Shown: in pieces, positions 1-64,000 of the stretch
Layout: each line of letters starts with the position of its first letter
Position numbering within the stretch: the first letter of the stretch is position 1
NCBI GenBank assembly: GCA_023333565.1
Contig: JAJKFH010003627.1
Span: forward strand, 8,103,501-8,167,500
Source of the DNA: Puffinus mauretanicus
Taxonomy: Eukaryota > Chordata > Aves > Procellariiformes > Procellariidae
Direction of reading: 5' to 3'
Length of the DNA stretch: 64,000 nt
The notes under the pieces: generated by a model
What the model saw: the letters and a program-made list of their open reading frames with translations, nothing else
Databases searched by the model: none
What the model was told of the DNA's origin: nothing
Position numbers and translations under genes: made by a program

Positions 1-13
1 TGCTCATTCAGAG
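1..13 (+). CDS. HECTD3: Possible 3' tail of the preceding HECTD3 exon
   Basis: Bases 1-13 end in AGAG followed by gtacgg, the same donor hexamer used after 1087. If spliced to 592 the phase works: the last two bases plus the first base of the next exon make an Arg codon, reading L-I-Q-R-F-V-Q-L-L. Only 13 bases are visible, so this is an inference from donor quality and phase. It could be chance. Confidence 0.3.
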
Positions 14-591
14 GTACGGCACTGGGACGGCACCGTCCCCGCAGCGAGCCCGGGCCCTGACAAGGACCGTGCCCTGGCCTCTAGCAGGGGGTTGCACGTA
101 TCTTGCTTAAAGTCTGCCAGCTCCTTTCCCATGTGCAGCAGGGACTTTGGCTTGCTGCTCCCCATCCGAACACGGCTGCTTCCAGTGCCTGGGGAGCACG
201 GTTCCGGCACAGGGCAAGGGGAACCTGCAATGTGGAGTCTCCCACTCTGCTGCCTGCAGGGCAGCCCCAGGCTGGGGTCAGCACTGGCCCCACGGAGAGA
301 CCCTCTGCAGCGAGTCAGTCGCAGTGCTGTGGTGTGGGCTGGGCTGCCCTCATTTGCAGATTTTTCTTGGGGGGTACAAAATAAAGCGCTTGGCCAGAGG
401 GTGCTGGTTGGGTGCTCCCCTTGGTGTGCCAGGGTCCCTCTGTGGGCTGGAGGAGACCCACGTGCAGGGAGCGCGGCGCCCGGGTTCAACGTGTGCCTGG
501 GACTGTCTGCGGTGAAACACTGCGGGTGTATCGGGCTCCACGTGTCCACCAACCCCCTCGCATCCTCGGGCTGCTCCTCTCCGGTCGCCAG
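1..591. other. HECTD3: HECTD3 intron at the left edge
   Basis: This is GC-rich intronic DNA. Open frames on both strands here have no recognisable product. An AATAAA at 380-385 is present, but the HECTD3 coding frame continues beyond it. I see nothing else. Confidence 0.6.
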
Positions 592-673
592 GTTCGTCCA
601 GCTCCTGGACAGTGTCCTGCATTACCTGATCCCCCTCTCCGAGGACAGCATCGGTACCTTCAATGCACTCAGG
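592..673 (+). CDS. HECTD3: HECTD3 exon: linker before the HECT domain
   Basis: The acceptor is cgccag and the donor is gtgagc. The first base completes a codon split with the previous exon, then 27 codons run from [12 protein letters not shown] to TFNALR. The exon ends in phase 0. Confidence 0.88.
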
Positions 674-3600
674 GTGAGCGTTTGCTGGGCTCCCCTCGGA
701 TGGTGCCAGTAGGAGCATCTCATCACGGGCTCAGCTGGTTTCCCTGGGGGCTGTGGCATGTCCCCCTTGATCTGATGGGCATTGCTGGAGGGATGGGGGA
801 GCTGAGCATCCCCTGCGACACCGGGGGCTGTGCTTGGGGAGGGGGAAAGAGGGCACGCGGCAGCAGGATCAGGCCTCTAACCATCCTTGCTCATCCCCTG
901 CTAGAGCATGAAGCCGTTCCTGCTGCTGTCCAAGCAGAGCACAGCCCTCATCGCCCACTGTCTCCAGTCCTCGGAGAGCAGCACCCCTCACACCCTGCCA
1001 AAGCTGTACATCAACCGGCACCTGGCCCGGGAGCACCGTGCCAACCCCGCGCTGGACCCCAGCTGCAGGAACACGGTCTTCACCCAGGTACGGCAACGCC
1101 GTGCCCCGCGCTGGGTGCCTGCCAATGCAGCATCGCTTTCCCCAATGCGTCTCATCCCCTTTCCGCTCTGCTCCTCTCCAGCTGTATGAAGGCCTCAGGT
1201 CTTGCAAGAACAATCAGCCCCTGGACTACAGGTAGGTCTTCGTGTCACATTTGTGGGGTGTCACCTCCCTGGAGCAGGGTGCAGGGGGATGCCGGGTGCT
1301 GCTGGCTCTCTCGGAGGAGGGGGGTGCATGGGGCTGGTGCTTCTCTGCAGGTGGCCCCTGAGCTACAGCCAGTGGTGGGAGTGCGAGTTCATCACCGAGG
1401 GCATCATCGACAACGGTGAGAGCTCTCCCCTCCTGCCTGGGGCTCTCCCCTGGGCTTTCTCATGCTGGGGGACAGCTCGGTGGGGTGCCCAGACTGTCCT
1501 GGCTGCTCTGCGGGAGGCAGCCCCGCTCTGCACAAGTGGGGTGGTCCCTGCATCTCCCCTATGTCCCCAGCGCTGCCCCTGCCCCACGGAGAGGGGGTGG
1601 CTTGGCCAGATCCTGCGGCTCAGCGTCTGGCCCCGGTGTGTCAGGCACTAACCAGCCTCTGCCCCCATCTCAGGCGGCGGTTTTCGGGACAGCCTGTCGG
1701 ACGTGTCGGAGGAGCTGTGTCCCAGCTCGGGCGATGTCCCCGTGCCCCTGCCCTTCTTCGTGCGCACCTCCAACCAGGTTTGGCACCCTGCTGTTTGCCT
1801 GTCCCGGCCCTGGGGGGAAATCCAGCAGAGCCAGGGGCTCATCCCTCAGTTGCAGTATTTTGGGGTGTTAGTCCTGTCTTAACACTTGCAGGGCCATTGG
1901 CCGGGGGGCTGTGCTTGTACCCGGGTGGTGGAGATCTCCTGGAGGGGTGTAAAGGCGGGCGGGAGAGGCAGGCGGAGGGGCGATGGAGAGGAAACCTGCA
2001 GGAGGGACCGTGCTGGGCTGGTTGCATCTGTGTCCACGGGTCCTAAGCCTCTCTCCCACAGGGTAACAGCGGCAGCGACACCAGGGACATGTACGTCCCC
2101 AACCCCTCCTGCAAGGACTTCCCCAAGTACGAGTGGATTGGGCAGCTGATGGGAGCAGCCCTGAGGAGCAAGGAGTTTCTGGTGAGCACGGCAGAGCCTC
2201 CCCGGCTGGCAACGGGGCTTGGCAGAGGTCACCATGTCTAAGGCAGAGGGGCTGCCTTTGGGTGAAGGAGGGACACGGGGAGGACGTGTGTCTCTGCTCC
2301 ATCTGGCAGATCCTGGCTCTGCCGGCGCTGGTGTGGAAGCAGCTGGCAGGGGAGGAGGTCAGCTGGAGCAAGGACTTCGCTGCCGTGGACTCGGAGCTGG
2401 TGAGCGGGGCTGGGGGCTGGCGGGGCAGTGCCGTGTGCTCCCGTGGCTGCTCTGGCTGTGCCGTGATGGCTTTCGCCTGTTGGGCTTGCAGGTGAAGCTG
2501 CTGGAGGTGCTGGAGGGGCTGGACAGGGAAGCCTTTGAGTTCATGTTCGGCAGAGAGCTGACCTACACGATGGTGCGGAGCGACCAGCGCGTGGTGGAGC
2601 TGATCCCCAATGGCGGCAGCACCGTGGTGCGCTACGAGGACCGCAAGGAGTTCATCCGCCTGGTGCAGAAGGCTCGACTGGAGGAGAGCAAGGAGCAGGT
2701 AACTGGAGTGGCTCCAAGGGGACCCTGCCCCTGTGGCAAGCCCTCCTGGTACCTATGGAGTTGGTGTCTGCGAAAACGTGTCCCCAAAACCAGCTCAGCT
2801 GGGTGGTTCCTCCGTGCATCCCATGCCCAGGATGTCCATGAGCCCCGGGGACCCCCTTTGGGGTCCTGCGGTCCCTGCCCCCAGTGCCCTGGCTGGCTGC
2901 CCTGGGCTCAGACCTGTCGCAATGATGTGGGACCCCTCCTGTGCTCCCCCCAGATTGCAGCCATGCGTGCTGGGCTGCTCCGCGTGGTGCCCCAGCCTGT
3001 GCTGGACCTGCTCACCTGGCAGCAGCTGGAGAAGAAGGTCTGCGGGGACCCTGAGATCACAGTGACCGAGCTGCGGAGGTTCAGTAAGTGCCCAAAGCCA
3101 GCCCAAAGCTGCTCCCAGGCTCCTGCCTGGGCAGGGGCTCCCCTCGACGACGCTCATCCTGCGCACGGCCTGTCCCTGGTCGTGGGGTGTCAGCCTGGGG
3201 GAGGATGAGCCAGAGGGATCCTGGATAGGGCTGGGATGCTTCAGGTTTAGTTGCAAACCCCACCGGTCCCCATCCTGGTCCCTCTGGTCCTCGGCAATTG
3301 TGAGCAGAGGTGAATGGCCACCCTGCAAACTGGGACCCCCATTTCTCCACCTGGCTTTGCACAGGGTGCCGGCCCTGCTCGGGGTGTCGGGGGCTCGCGG
3401 GGGCTCATGGAGAGCGGGGGGTCTCCTCCTCTCCTGCCTCCTCTCTGGGCTCTCACAGAAGGGCGGGATGGACGTATTCCATGTTAATTTGCTTTGCTGC
3501 AACAAAAGCTGTTGCACGTTCCTTGTCGCAGTCACGTTTGAGGACTTCCCCCCTGACGACACCCGTGTCCGGAACTTCTTGGAGGCACTCAACAACTTCA

Positions 3601-4374
3601 CCAGCGGTGAGCGACCGCCAGCCTTTCCCTTTCCTTCATGTGCAGCGGGGTGGGCCAGGGGACGGGACGGGGTACCCACTGCCTTGTGCCCCGGGGGTGC
3701 TCACCAGATGCTTCCCTGGGAGTCATCTGGGGTCATCCCACCTGGCCCTTCCCGGGATGCTGAGAGCATCCCTTAGCTTTGCCCTGCGCTCCCGGGATGC
3801 TTCTGCAAGGGCAGACCCTGCTGCGACGGCAGCGACTGGGACAGTCCTGTCCCCGTCCCTGAGACCTGAGCCCTGTCCTTCCCCTCAGAGGATCTCAGCC
3901 GCTTCCTCAAGTTCGTCACTGGCCGGAGCCGCCTCCCGGTTCAGATCACTGTCTACCCGGAAAGGGCAAAGTGAGTCCGTCCTGCCCGGGCTGGGGTCCC
4001 TGCGCCATGCCGGGGTCTGACCCGCTCTCCTTTCTCCCAAGCTTGAACGCGTTGGACCTGATGCCTCAGGCCTCCACGTGCTCCTGCAGCTTCTTCTTGC
4101 CCAACTATTCCTCGTGAGTCGAGCTGGGGACAGGGAACCGGGACGTTCCCCCCTCCCTGGGGCTGGCATTGGGGTCCCCTCCCAGGCTCCCCAGGTCCTG
4201 CCCCAGGGGACATCAGGGCGGGCGTGGGGAGGGAAGCGTGGGGCTGTAGGTGCCCATCACGGCCGTGACCCAGCGTCCCCCCCACCCAGGGCCAAGGCCT
4301 GTGAGGAGCTGCTGCGGTACGCCGTGTACAACTGCATGTCCATCGACACCGACAAGAACGCCTGGGATGAATGA
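592..4374 (+). CDS. HECTD3: HECTD3, HECT-type E3 ubiquitin ligase (last 13 coding exons; 5' part outside the window)
   Basis: Thirteen exons join in phase: 592-673, 905-1087, 1182-1231, 1351-1415, 1674-1777, 2062-2181, 2310-2399, 2492-2698, 2954-3083, 3532-3606, 3889-3970, 4042-4113 and 4290-4374. All introns are GT-AG. The join gives 447 residues plus TGA. The product is recognised as HECTD3 by segments such as [28 protein letters not shown] and [14 protein letters not shown]. It carries the C-terminal HECT domain, which accepts ubiquitin from an E2 as a thioester and passes it to substrate. The catalytic cysteine sits in an STCS motif (codon 4079-4081), 38 residues from the C-terminus. That is the same distance as from Cys823 to the end of the 861-residue human protein, as I recall it. 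The N-terminal half (DOC/APC10-like domain in the family) lies left of the window. Introns are short (92-448 bp) and GC-rich, unlike those of EIF2B3 downstream. No frameshift or internal stop is seen, so the gene looks functional. Confidence 0.96.
905..1087 (+). CDS. HECTD3: HECTD3 exon, 61 codons
   Basis: The acceptor is ctgctag and the donor is gtacgg. It is exactly 61 codons in phase 0, beginning [16 protein letters not shown] and ending CRNTVFTQ. This is a strongly family-conserved stretch just upstream of the HECT domain. Confidence 0.95.
1182..1231 (+). CDS. HECTD3: HECTD3 exon, 50 nt
   Basis: The acceptor is cctctccag and the donor is gtaggt. It encodes [16 protein letters not shown] plus two bases of an Arg codon completed in the next exon (phase 2). 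Confidence 0.92.
1351..1415 (+). CDS. HECTD3: HECTD3 exon, 65 nt
   Basis: The acceptor is ctctgcag and the donor is gtgaga. It encodes [20 protein letters not shown] plus Asn, and leaves phase 1. The Trp-rich SQWWE segment is characteristic. Confidence 0.93.
1674..1777 (+). CDS. HECTD3: HECTD3 exon: start of the HECT domain
   Basis: The acceptor is catctcag and the donor is gtttgg. It encodes [18 protein letters not shown] then a [13 protein letters not shown] stretch, returning to phase 0. It marks entry into the HECT N-lobe. Confidence 0.95.
2062..2181 (+). CDS. HECTD3: HECTD3 exon: HECT N-lobe
   Basis: The acceptor is tcccacag and the donor is gtgagc. It is forty codons in phase 0 and includes MYVPNPSC and [18 protein letters not shown]. 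The latter corresponds to the conserved HECT helix that usually reads G-R-x-x-G-x-A. Confidence 0.95.
2310..2399 (+). CDS. HECTD3: HECTD3 exon: HECT N-lobe, 30 codons
   Basis: The acceptor is atctggcag and the donor is gtgagc. It encodes [20 protein letters not shown] through DSEL and keeps phase 0. Confidence 0.95.
2492..2698 (+). CDS. HECTD3: HECTD3 exon: HECT N-lobe, 69 codons
   Basis: This is the largest HECTD3 exon here (207 nt). The acceptor is gcttgcag and the donor is gtaact. It contains the ELIPNGG segment equivalent to the HECT motif ELxPxG, followed by a run ending LEESKEQ. Confidence 0.96.
2954..3083 (+). CDS. HECTD3: HECTD3 exon: end of the HECT N-lobe and hinge
   Basis: The acceptor is ccccccag and the donor is gtaagt. 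It encodes [20 protein letters not shown] then [13 protein letters not shown] and leaves phase 1. The [10 protein letters not shown] segment matches the conserved HECT E-x-x-x-C-G region. Confidence 0.95.
3084..3531. other. HECTD3: Largest internal HECTD3 intron in the window
   Basis: A 448-bp GT-AG intron (gtaagt to ttgtcgcag). No repeat or RNA gene is recognised. Confidence 0.8.
3532..3606 (+). CDS. HECTD3: HECTD3 exon, 75 nt
   Basis: The acceptor is ttgtcgcag and the donor is gtgagc. It encodes [20 protein letters not shown] plus NFTS, with Ile and Glu codons split at each junction. Confidence 0.93.
3889..3970 (+). CDS. HECTD3: HECTD3 exon: start of the HECT C-lobe
   Basis: The acceptor is cccctcag and the donor is gtgagt. 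It encodes [20 protein letters not shown] and then VYPERA. The [12 protein letters not shown] run is the canonical HECT C-lobe opening (L-L-x-F-x-T-G-x-S-R-x-P). Confidence 0.95.
4042..4113 (+). CDS. HECTD3: HECTD3 exon with the catalytic cysteine
   Basis: The acceptor is ctcccaag and the donor is gtgagt. It encodes [20 protein letters not shown] and NYS. The first Cys (4079-4081) is the predicted thioester cysteine. A second Cys two residues later is visible but does not sit at the canonical position. Confidence 0.94.
4290..4374 (+). CDS. HECTD3: HECTD3 terminal coding exon
   Basis: The acceptor is cacccag. It encodes [20 protein letters not shown] through NAWDE and ends at TGA 4372-4374. 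The acidic-aromatic C-terminus fits the end of the HECT C-lobe. Confidence 0.95.
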
Positions 4375-4429
4375 GGCCCCCCAGGTGCCCCGTGCAGTGG
4401 GAGCTGCCCGCCCCCGGGACACCGCATTC

Positions 4430-4435
4430 AATAAA
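4430..4435 (+). terminator. HECTD3: HECTD3 polyadenylation signal AATAAA
   Basis: A canonical AATAAA lies 56 nt after the HECTD3 stop. A GT-rich tract (tgtttgtgtccgtg) follows about 35 nt downstream, as expected for cleavage near 4450. The 3' UTR would therefore be only about 75-80 nt. Confidence 0.85.
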
Positions 4436-4667
4436 GCTGCAGGGCCGGATCCTGCCGTCCTGCCCCAGGTCCTGTTTGTGTCCGTGCTTCTCGAGGGCTG
4501 GGACTGGAGCGTATTTGGCCAGTGCTGCAACAGGGGGGCCAGCATGGCACTGTCTGCTGGGTGCTGCGCTGGCACGGGGTGCTGTGGGGTGGAGAGCATG
4601 GCGTGCACGTGGGGGTTGCGGGTCCTGTCCCCTCCCCCGGACACGGTGTGCGTGGGGAGCGCGGCCA

Positions 4668-4953
4668 CAAACTGCCCCCCCCAATGCACCTTGCAAAGTG
4701 CCCCCCCCAATGTCCCCTTGCAAACTTTCCCCCAATGCACCCTGCAAACTGCCCCCGTGCCATGCACCCTGCAAATTTCCCCCCAATGCACCCTGCAAAC
4801 TGCCCCCCTGCCATGCACCCTGCAAATTTCCCCTCAATGCACGCTGCAAACTGCCCCCGTGCCATGCACCCTGCAAATTTCCCCCCAATCACCCTGCAAA
4901 CAGCCCCCCCGCCATGCCCCCTGCAGACTGCCCCCCCCTCACCCTGCCTGCAG
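4668..4953. repeat. GC-rich minisatellite, about 25.5-bp unit in alternating 51-bp pairs
   Basis: About ten copies of a unit built on CCCCAATGCACCCTGCAAAC alternate two subtypes, one with AAACTGCC and one with AAATTTCC. The higher-order period is therefore near 51 bp. Copies at both ends are more diverged. Open frames cross it in several phases only because 51 is a multiple of three and the unit lacks stops. It is not coding. It lies between the HECTD3 poly(A) site and the EIF2B3 promoter. Confidence 0.9.
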
Positions 4954-4959
4954 CTCTAC

Positions 4960-59526
<54,567 letters not shown>

Positions 59527-62500
59527 GTAAGAAACCAAGCAATACACAAGGTAGTAGCAGGTGTTTGCAATGACATATGGTTCGTACTACAGCTTTTAAA
59601 GGAAGATTTGTTTCATTAAATGGGCTAACATAAAATAGAAATGTGAAAGAAATGAGTTTTTAAAATTCTTTAACTGCACTAAAAGAATGCCAAGCATTAT
59701 GTCCGAGTTTCTTATTCAGAGCTTTTTTTTAAAAAAAAAAAAAAAATCTAGTAACAGCATAAGTGAAAGCTAAAATTTTTGCCTTTTTTCTGCATCCCTT
59801 GTTTTCCTAATGTATCTGTGCTTTTTGACTGCTCATTTCACCAGGGCTCCCCCATTGTTAGGGCTGTGAATACATTTCTGACCTTTGATTTCCCCCACCA
59901 CAGTCTGTTTTGGCCTTTGCAATCACCTTTTCTCTCCCCCTTCACATCCACCAGCACTGCAGGTGGGCTATCTCTGTAGCATCCTATGTTTTTAGCTTGT
60001 GATGTTCCTCTGTCAAAACTCTGAGACCACCCACTGAGACTAAGAAAAACATCCATTTATGGAAGTGGAGAAGGATCTTAGCTATAATATTTCATGAAAC
60101 AGACCAAAAAAACCCCTCTTTATCTTTAAAAAACAAACAAATGAACAACCTCCCTCACAGTAAGTAGTTCAGTTTTGGAACAATGACCTGTTTCTAGACT
60201 TTTTGTAGCACTCTCATGCCTATTGCATATATTGAATGCTTACTGAGTTCTCAAGAGTTTTTCTCACCTTTTACGTAAGATGAAAGATAAAGGGGCTGAC
60301 TAAGTGATGTGTTCATAGTGCTTTTCCTTAGCACATAAACTGACATGTGAAAAAATGTTGGGGGGCAGGGGGATTTGTGGTAGTCTTGACCATATACAAA
60401 TCTGGTGATGCAGTTGGATACATGATTGAAGGAGCTCTTCCAGAATAAGGTTCTGTGAGTGAGTTAAAATTAAGTGGAAAATCCGTGTTAATCCCCAGGG
60501 CAATTTCTTACCGTGCATAAGAATAAAGCTTATCCGATACTTTGACTGGCACATGGGGGCATTGTACAAGTCATTTTAGTTCCCATTTGTGTGTGGGAAC
60601 ATGTCTGAAAGGTGAGAAAGCTTCAGGAGCAGCAGATGCTTTAAATCTGGAATAAGCCATTTATTCAGTGTATTTTAGAAAGTTGGTGACAGTTTGGACT
60701 TCTTGTATTTCCTGAGGTAGCATGAAGCAGTGTTTACGCCTTTCTTTTGTCATAATACGACACATAGGACTCATTTCTTGAAATCCTAACCATCTAGTTT
60801 TGCTGGGATTAGACATTTCTGAAATATTACACATTTCACACATTCAGTTCTTTTTCCCTGGTATTTCATGCTGTTTTGAATTTAGATCATTACGTCTGTG
60901 GGACAAGGACGGTCTTTGTCAGACATGCCACGGTGCGTGACACAGCGAGGCCTCTAGCATAAATAGTGGTAACTTCAGATTTCAAGGCTTTACGCTATTT
61001 CCATTGAAACTGGTGAGATCTTTGGCTTTGTCAGTGGCGGGATTTTACCTTGTATTAACCAAAGCCAGCCAGCAGAGTGAAATCCTGCTCTGAACTCCTC
61101 CGGTTGCCCCCCCAAGTCCCCCTAGAACAAGTCTACTGACTTTTTGCAAGTATGACCAGTTGTTTTTTTGTTTTCTATAGAGAGGTCATTCTCTGTCTTC
61201 ACTATTTTATGAAGCTGTGCTTCTTTTCTGTGACGCTTTCATGACAAATACATAATTACAGCAGCTAGACAGCAATTCTTAAGACGTGATAGCAACATCT
61301 GGCTTACTAATGGCAGGTAGCTGCTTCATTCTCTTTATTACACACATGCTGCTTATTCAGTCAATTGAGACAGAGAGTCAATTGCATGTGCTTAACTGGC
61401 AAATTTGGGGAATGGGACTTTTGCCATGAAGAATAACTTGGGCTTTCAGGCTCCTGGCATTGGTGGGCATTTGCAGTTTGTTTTTCTTCTCTGAGGAAGG
61501 GGAGGACAGTGCATACCCAAAGATCTTTCCATGTTTGGCAGCAATATGTCAGGACTTTTGAAAGACCCTGTGGAATATTTTTGCCTCAGAAGTACTGACA
61601 TATACATAATTGTTTGGGTTTAAGGATTCTTTTTAATGCTTTGTTTTTTAGTCTAGAGAGATCCGACAGTAAGATTTTGCCTCTCTGCAATTCCACACCA
61701 GGACTGGAGAAGCTCAGATGCCTTGTTTAAGCTGTGCGTGTTTAAAACTAACAGCAGGGACTGAAGTGAACAGTGAAGCTCTTGTATGGTGCCAGGAAGT
61801 ACTGACACAGTGTACTTCCTCAATATTACAATATTTACATTGTGTTAATATTTTAACCAGCGGGGTTTGATGGCAGGCAGAACACCTTTTTTCATTGTTT
61901 GTAGCTCAGTGAAGCATTTACATTTTTTTCAAACTTTATTTTGACATACAAAAGCAGAAAAGATGTTGCCCAGCACTAAAAAATTCAGATCCTACAACTG
62001 GCTGTAGCTCTTTTGCAGAGGAAAATTATGATTACTTCCAGGTCAAAGAATTACATGAAAACTAATATGGTTATGTATGTGGGATCTGTTGCTTCAAATA
62101 GGATAAAAGCCCAGTGTAGTCGCAGCTTAGCTGCAAAAATGTGGCAAGAACAAGCTCTCCCCAAGTGAATGTAGTTTGTATGTAGTTGCACCTGTAAGGG
62201 TAAATTGCATTCCTTCACTTTGATTGGATTAATATATGCATTGTATATAAAGTCCAAAGTCACTAGCAACTAATACGAAAACAAGGAAAAGAGAACGTGA
62301 AATGACTAAACCTTTGTTTTGTCCAAGTATATGAATCTTGCTTTAGGATTTGGGACAACTTTGTTACATGACACCCCTGGAAAAAGGCTGAACTTACTGT
62401 TCAGCTCCAGAATGGAGTTGTGATACCAAGGTTTTATCATCAGCTCGGACACTGTCTTGCTTTGTGGTACAGGTCCCTTTATTTTTCTGTGCACTTGTTT

Positions 62501-64000
62501 CCTCTTCTGGGTGGGACTGTTTGGAGAATAATCAGTGTTTGTTTGGCAGCAGTGAGATTCTACTACGGGGGATGTTAGCAGAGGTCAAAATCCTGTTTGG
62601 TAATCTGTAACTCAGTTCGTAGTCCTTTAATACATTTTTATGAACTATTTTAAAAGGACTGAATAGTAGATTCTCCTGCCTGAAGTTTTATTGCACTGTA
62701 GCAAACCAAACAAATTCCTGAGTTTTAAAAAGCAGAGATCACTAGTGCCTTTGAATAAAAGTCAGAGGAAATGGTCTGTTTATTAGAACCCCCTCAAATA
62801 TGTATTTCCAGACAAAAATAAAAAATATCACACCCCTAATATTGTTTAAACCTGGGGAATTTATTTTTTGGGAAATGAAACTGCTTTCTTTTTCTTCTTC
62901 CAGGAGGAAAAAATGCATTTTGGCAGTTAAAATCCCCATCTCCATCTATCTCTCATCCACTAGTTCAACACTGCATCTTAGTGAAACTGAGTCCTCATGG
63001 GTATGACAGTGCTACCCTGCCCAAATTTACCAAGGTCAAATGCTCGTGGTTCCACAGTGACTTAGGGAACAGCTGAAGGAATTCTTGCCCCTAGCAGGTT
63101 CTTATTCCCTGTGGCTGGAATTTACACCTTCCCTTCTCTCCACACTCCTGCATCACCAGGGCAGCTTGATTATCTGAGTGCTCCTTGATCAGCTCCAGTG
63201 CACTGGCAGCCTCTGCCCAGGGATGCCAGTAGGAGCACTCGGAGCTCTGCCCTGGGATGGACATCTTCATCCCTGCATCCGCAGTGGATACCCAGTGCTG
63301 ACAACTTCTGGGCCTGTTCCCACTAGATTCCCAAGAGGTCACAGACCATACCCTGCTACCAACTGGATTTATCCCATCCAAACAGGGATTGTGACCTCAA
63401 TGTGAACAAGCAGCAGCTTGTCTGGGCTGAATTTTCTACTGATTATAACTGTCCTCGGGTTTTTTTCTGCAGAGACCTTTGGTTCTTCCCCAGGTTCCTT
63501 TCTGCATCAATGAAATCAGAGTTGCTGAGGTTGGTCTTGGTTTGGCAGATGTATCAAGTCTGCCGAATTGTATCACATCTTTGCACAGGAGGGAAGTCAG
63601 TTAAAAATCTGATCTCCCTCTATTCAGGCGAGAGCTTTTCTTTCCTAAACATTTCATTTTTCAGAATAAAGCTATCCTGGGGATCTTACAGGTGCTGTGC
63701 TTTGTGGCATGGGGAAGACAGGCGAGCACAGGCCGTGTGTGTTGCAGGAGCTGCTCTGCCAGCACAGGGCAGGGATAGTTGAAGGTGAACACCTGCACCG
63801 CATGATGAACTGCACAATATTGCTTTTCTTAAAACGATCATTACGTGAGCTGAGCCAGCAGGCTAGACAGAAGCAGAGGCTGTAGCTGGCTGGGGGCACG
63901 GCTCCACCCCACAGCTGGCGGGCCTCACACCCCTGGGGCCCTGGGGTGGCAGCCAGCACAGTAGCCAGTCCCTTTTTTGGCACTCTCCTGAGTGCTAGGT
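59527..64000. other. EIF2B3: EIF2B3 intron after the fifth coding exon (open at the right edge)
   Basis: At least 4.5 kb of intron. GC content rises after about 63050. No next exon, repeat family or RNA gene could be identified. Confidence 0.7.

Noticed and set aside
380..385. AATAAA as a poly(A) signal of another gene
   Set aside because: It lies in a HECTD3 intron, and the coding frame continues from 592 to 4374 with a better-placed signal at 4430.
92..1419. Long plus-strand open frames (206 and 335 codons) across the left edge
   Set aside because: They run through HECTD3 introns and read real exons out of frame. Long frames are expected in GC-rich DNA with few stops, and the HECTD3 splice model explains the region.
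62800..63006. Candidate next EIF2B3 exon near 62903 after a tttcttcttccag acceptor
   Set aside because: The acceptor looks good, but the downstream translation does not continue the EIF2B3 family sequence and no matching in-phase donor is apparent.

Overview
The window is vertebrate nuclear DNA, almost certainly from a bird. It holds the 3' half of HECTD3 and the 5' half of EIF2B3, both on the + strand in head-to-tail order. These two genes are also neighbours in mammals. The bird assignment rests on an ERV-L-type LTR and gag/pol in the sequence style typical of bird genomes, very sparse old SINE/LINE relics, and a compact GC-rich gene beside an AT-rich long-intron gene. I cannot name the species.

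Layout: 1-591 is HECTD3 intron, possibly with an exon tail at bases 1-13. 592-4374 carries the last 13 coding exons of HECTD3. They encode 447 residues that include the HECT domain with its catalytic cysteine, and a poly(A) signal lies at 4430-4435. 4436-5170 is intergenic, with a 25/51-bp GC-rich minisatellite at about 4668-4953. A CpG-rich promoter and a non-coding first exon of EIF2B3 follow (to 5249). EIF2B3 coding exons lie at 5482-5629, 8300-8439, 26521-26680, 32027-32138 and 59437-59526. They encode about the first 216 of roughly 450 residues, and the gene runs off the right edge. All exon joins given were checked for GT-AG ends and reading phase.

More than 85% of the window is EIF2B3 intron. 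The largest intron (32139-59436) contains a 5' LTR-gag-pro-partial pol fragment of an ERV-L-like endogenous retrovirus, antisense to the host gene (about 43150-46924). Its gag frame is open for 509 codons, while pro/pol carries at least three frameshifts and several stops. Other intronic content is an ancient CR1-type LINE relic (about 19315-19685), several MIR/CORE-SINE-like relics, small tandem repeats and homopolymer runs. A few stretches look like conserved non-coding elements, but only comparative alignment can establish that.

Functionally the two host genes are independent. HECTD3 is a HECT-type E3 ubiquitin ligase. EIF2B3 is the gamma subunit of eIF2B, the guanine-nucleotide exchange factor for translation initiation factor eIF2. 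I found no CRISPR array, tRNA, rRNA or prokaryotic operon, and no convincing undescribed system. The least expected observation is the difference in integrity between the retroviral gag and pol frames.
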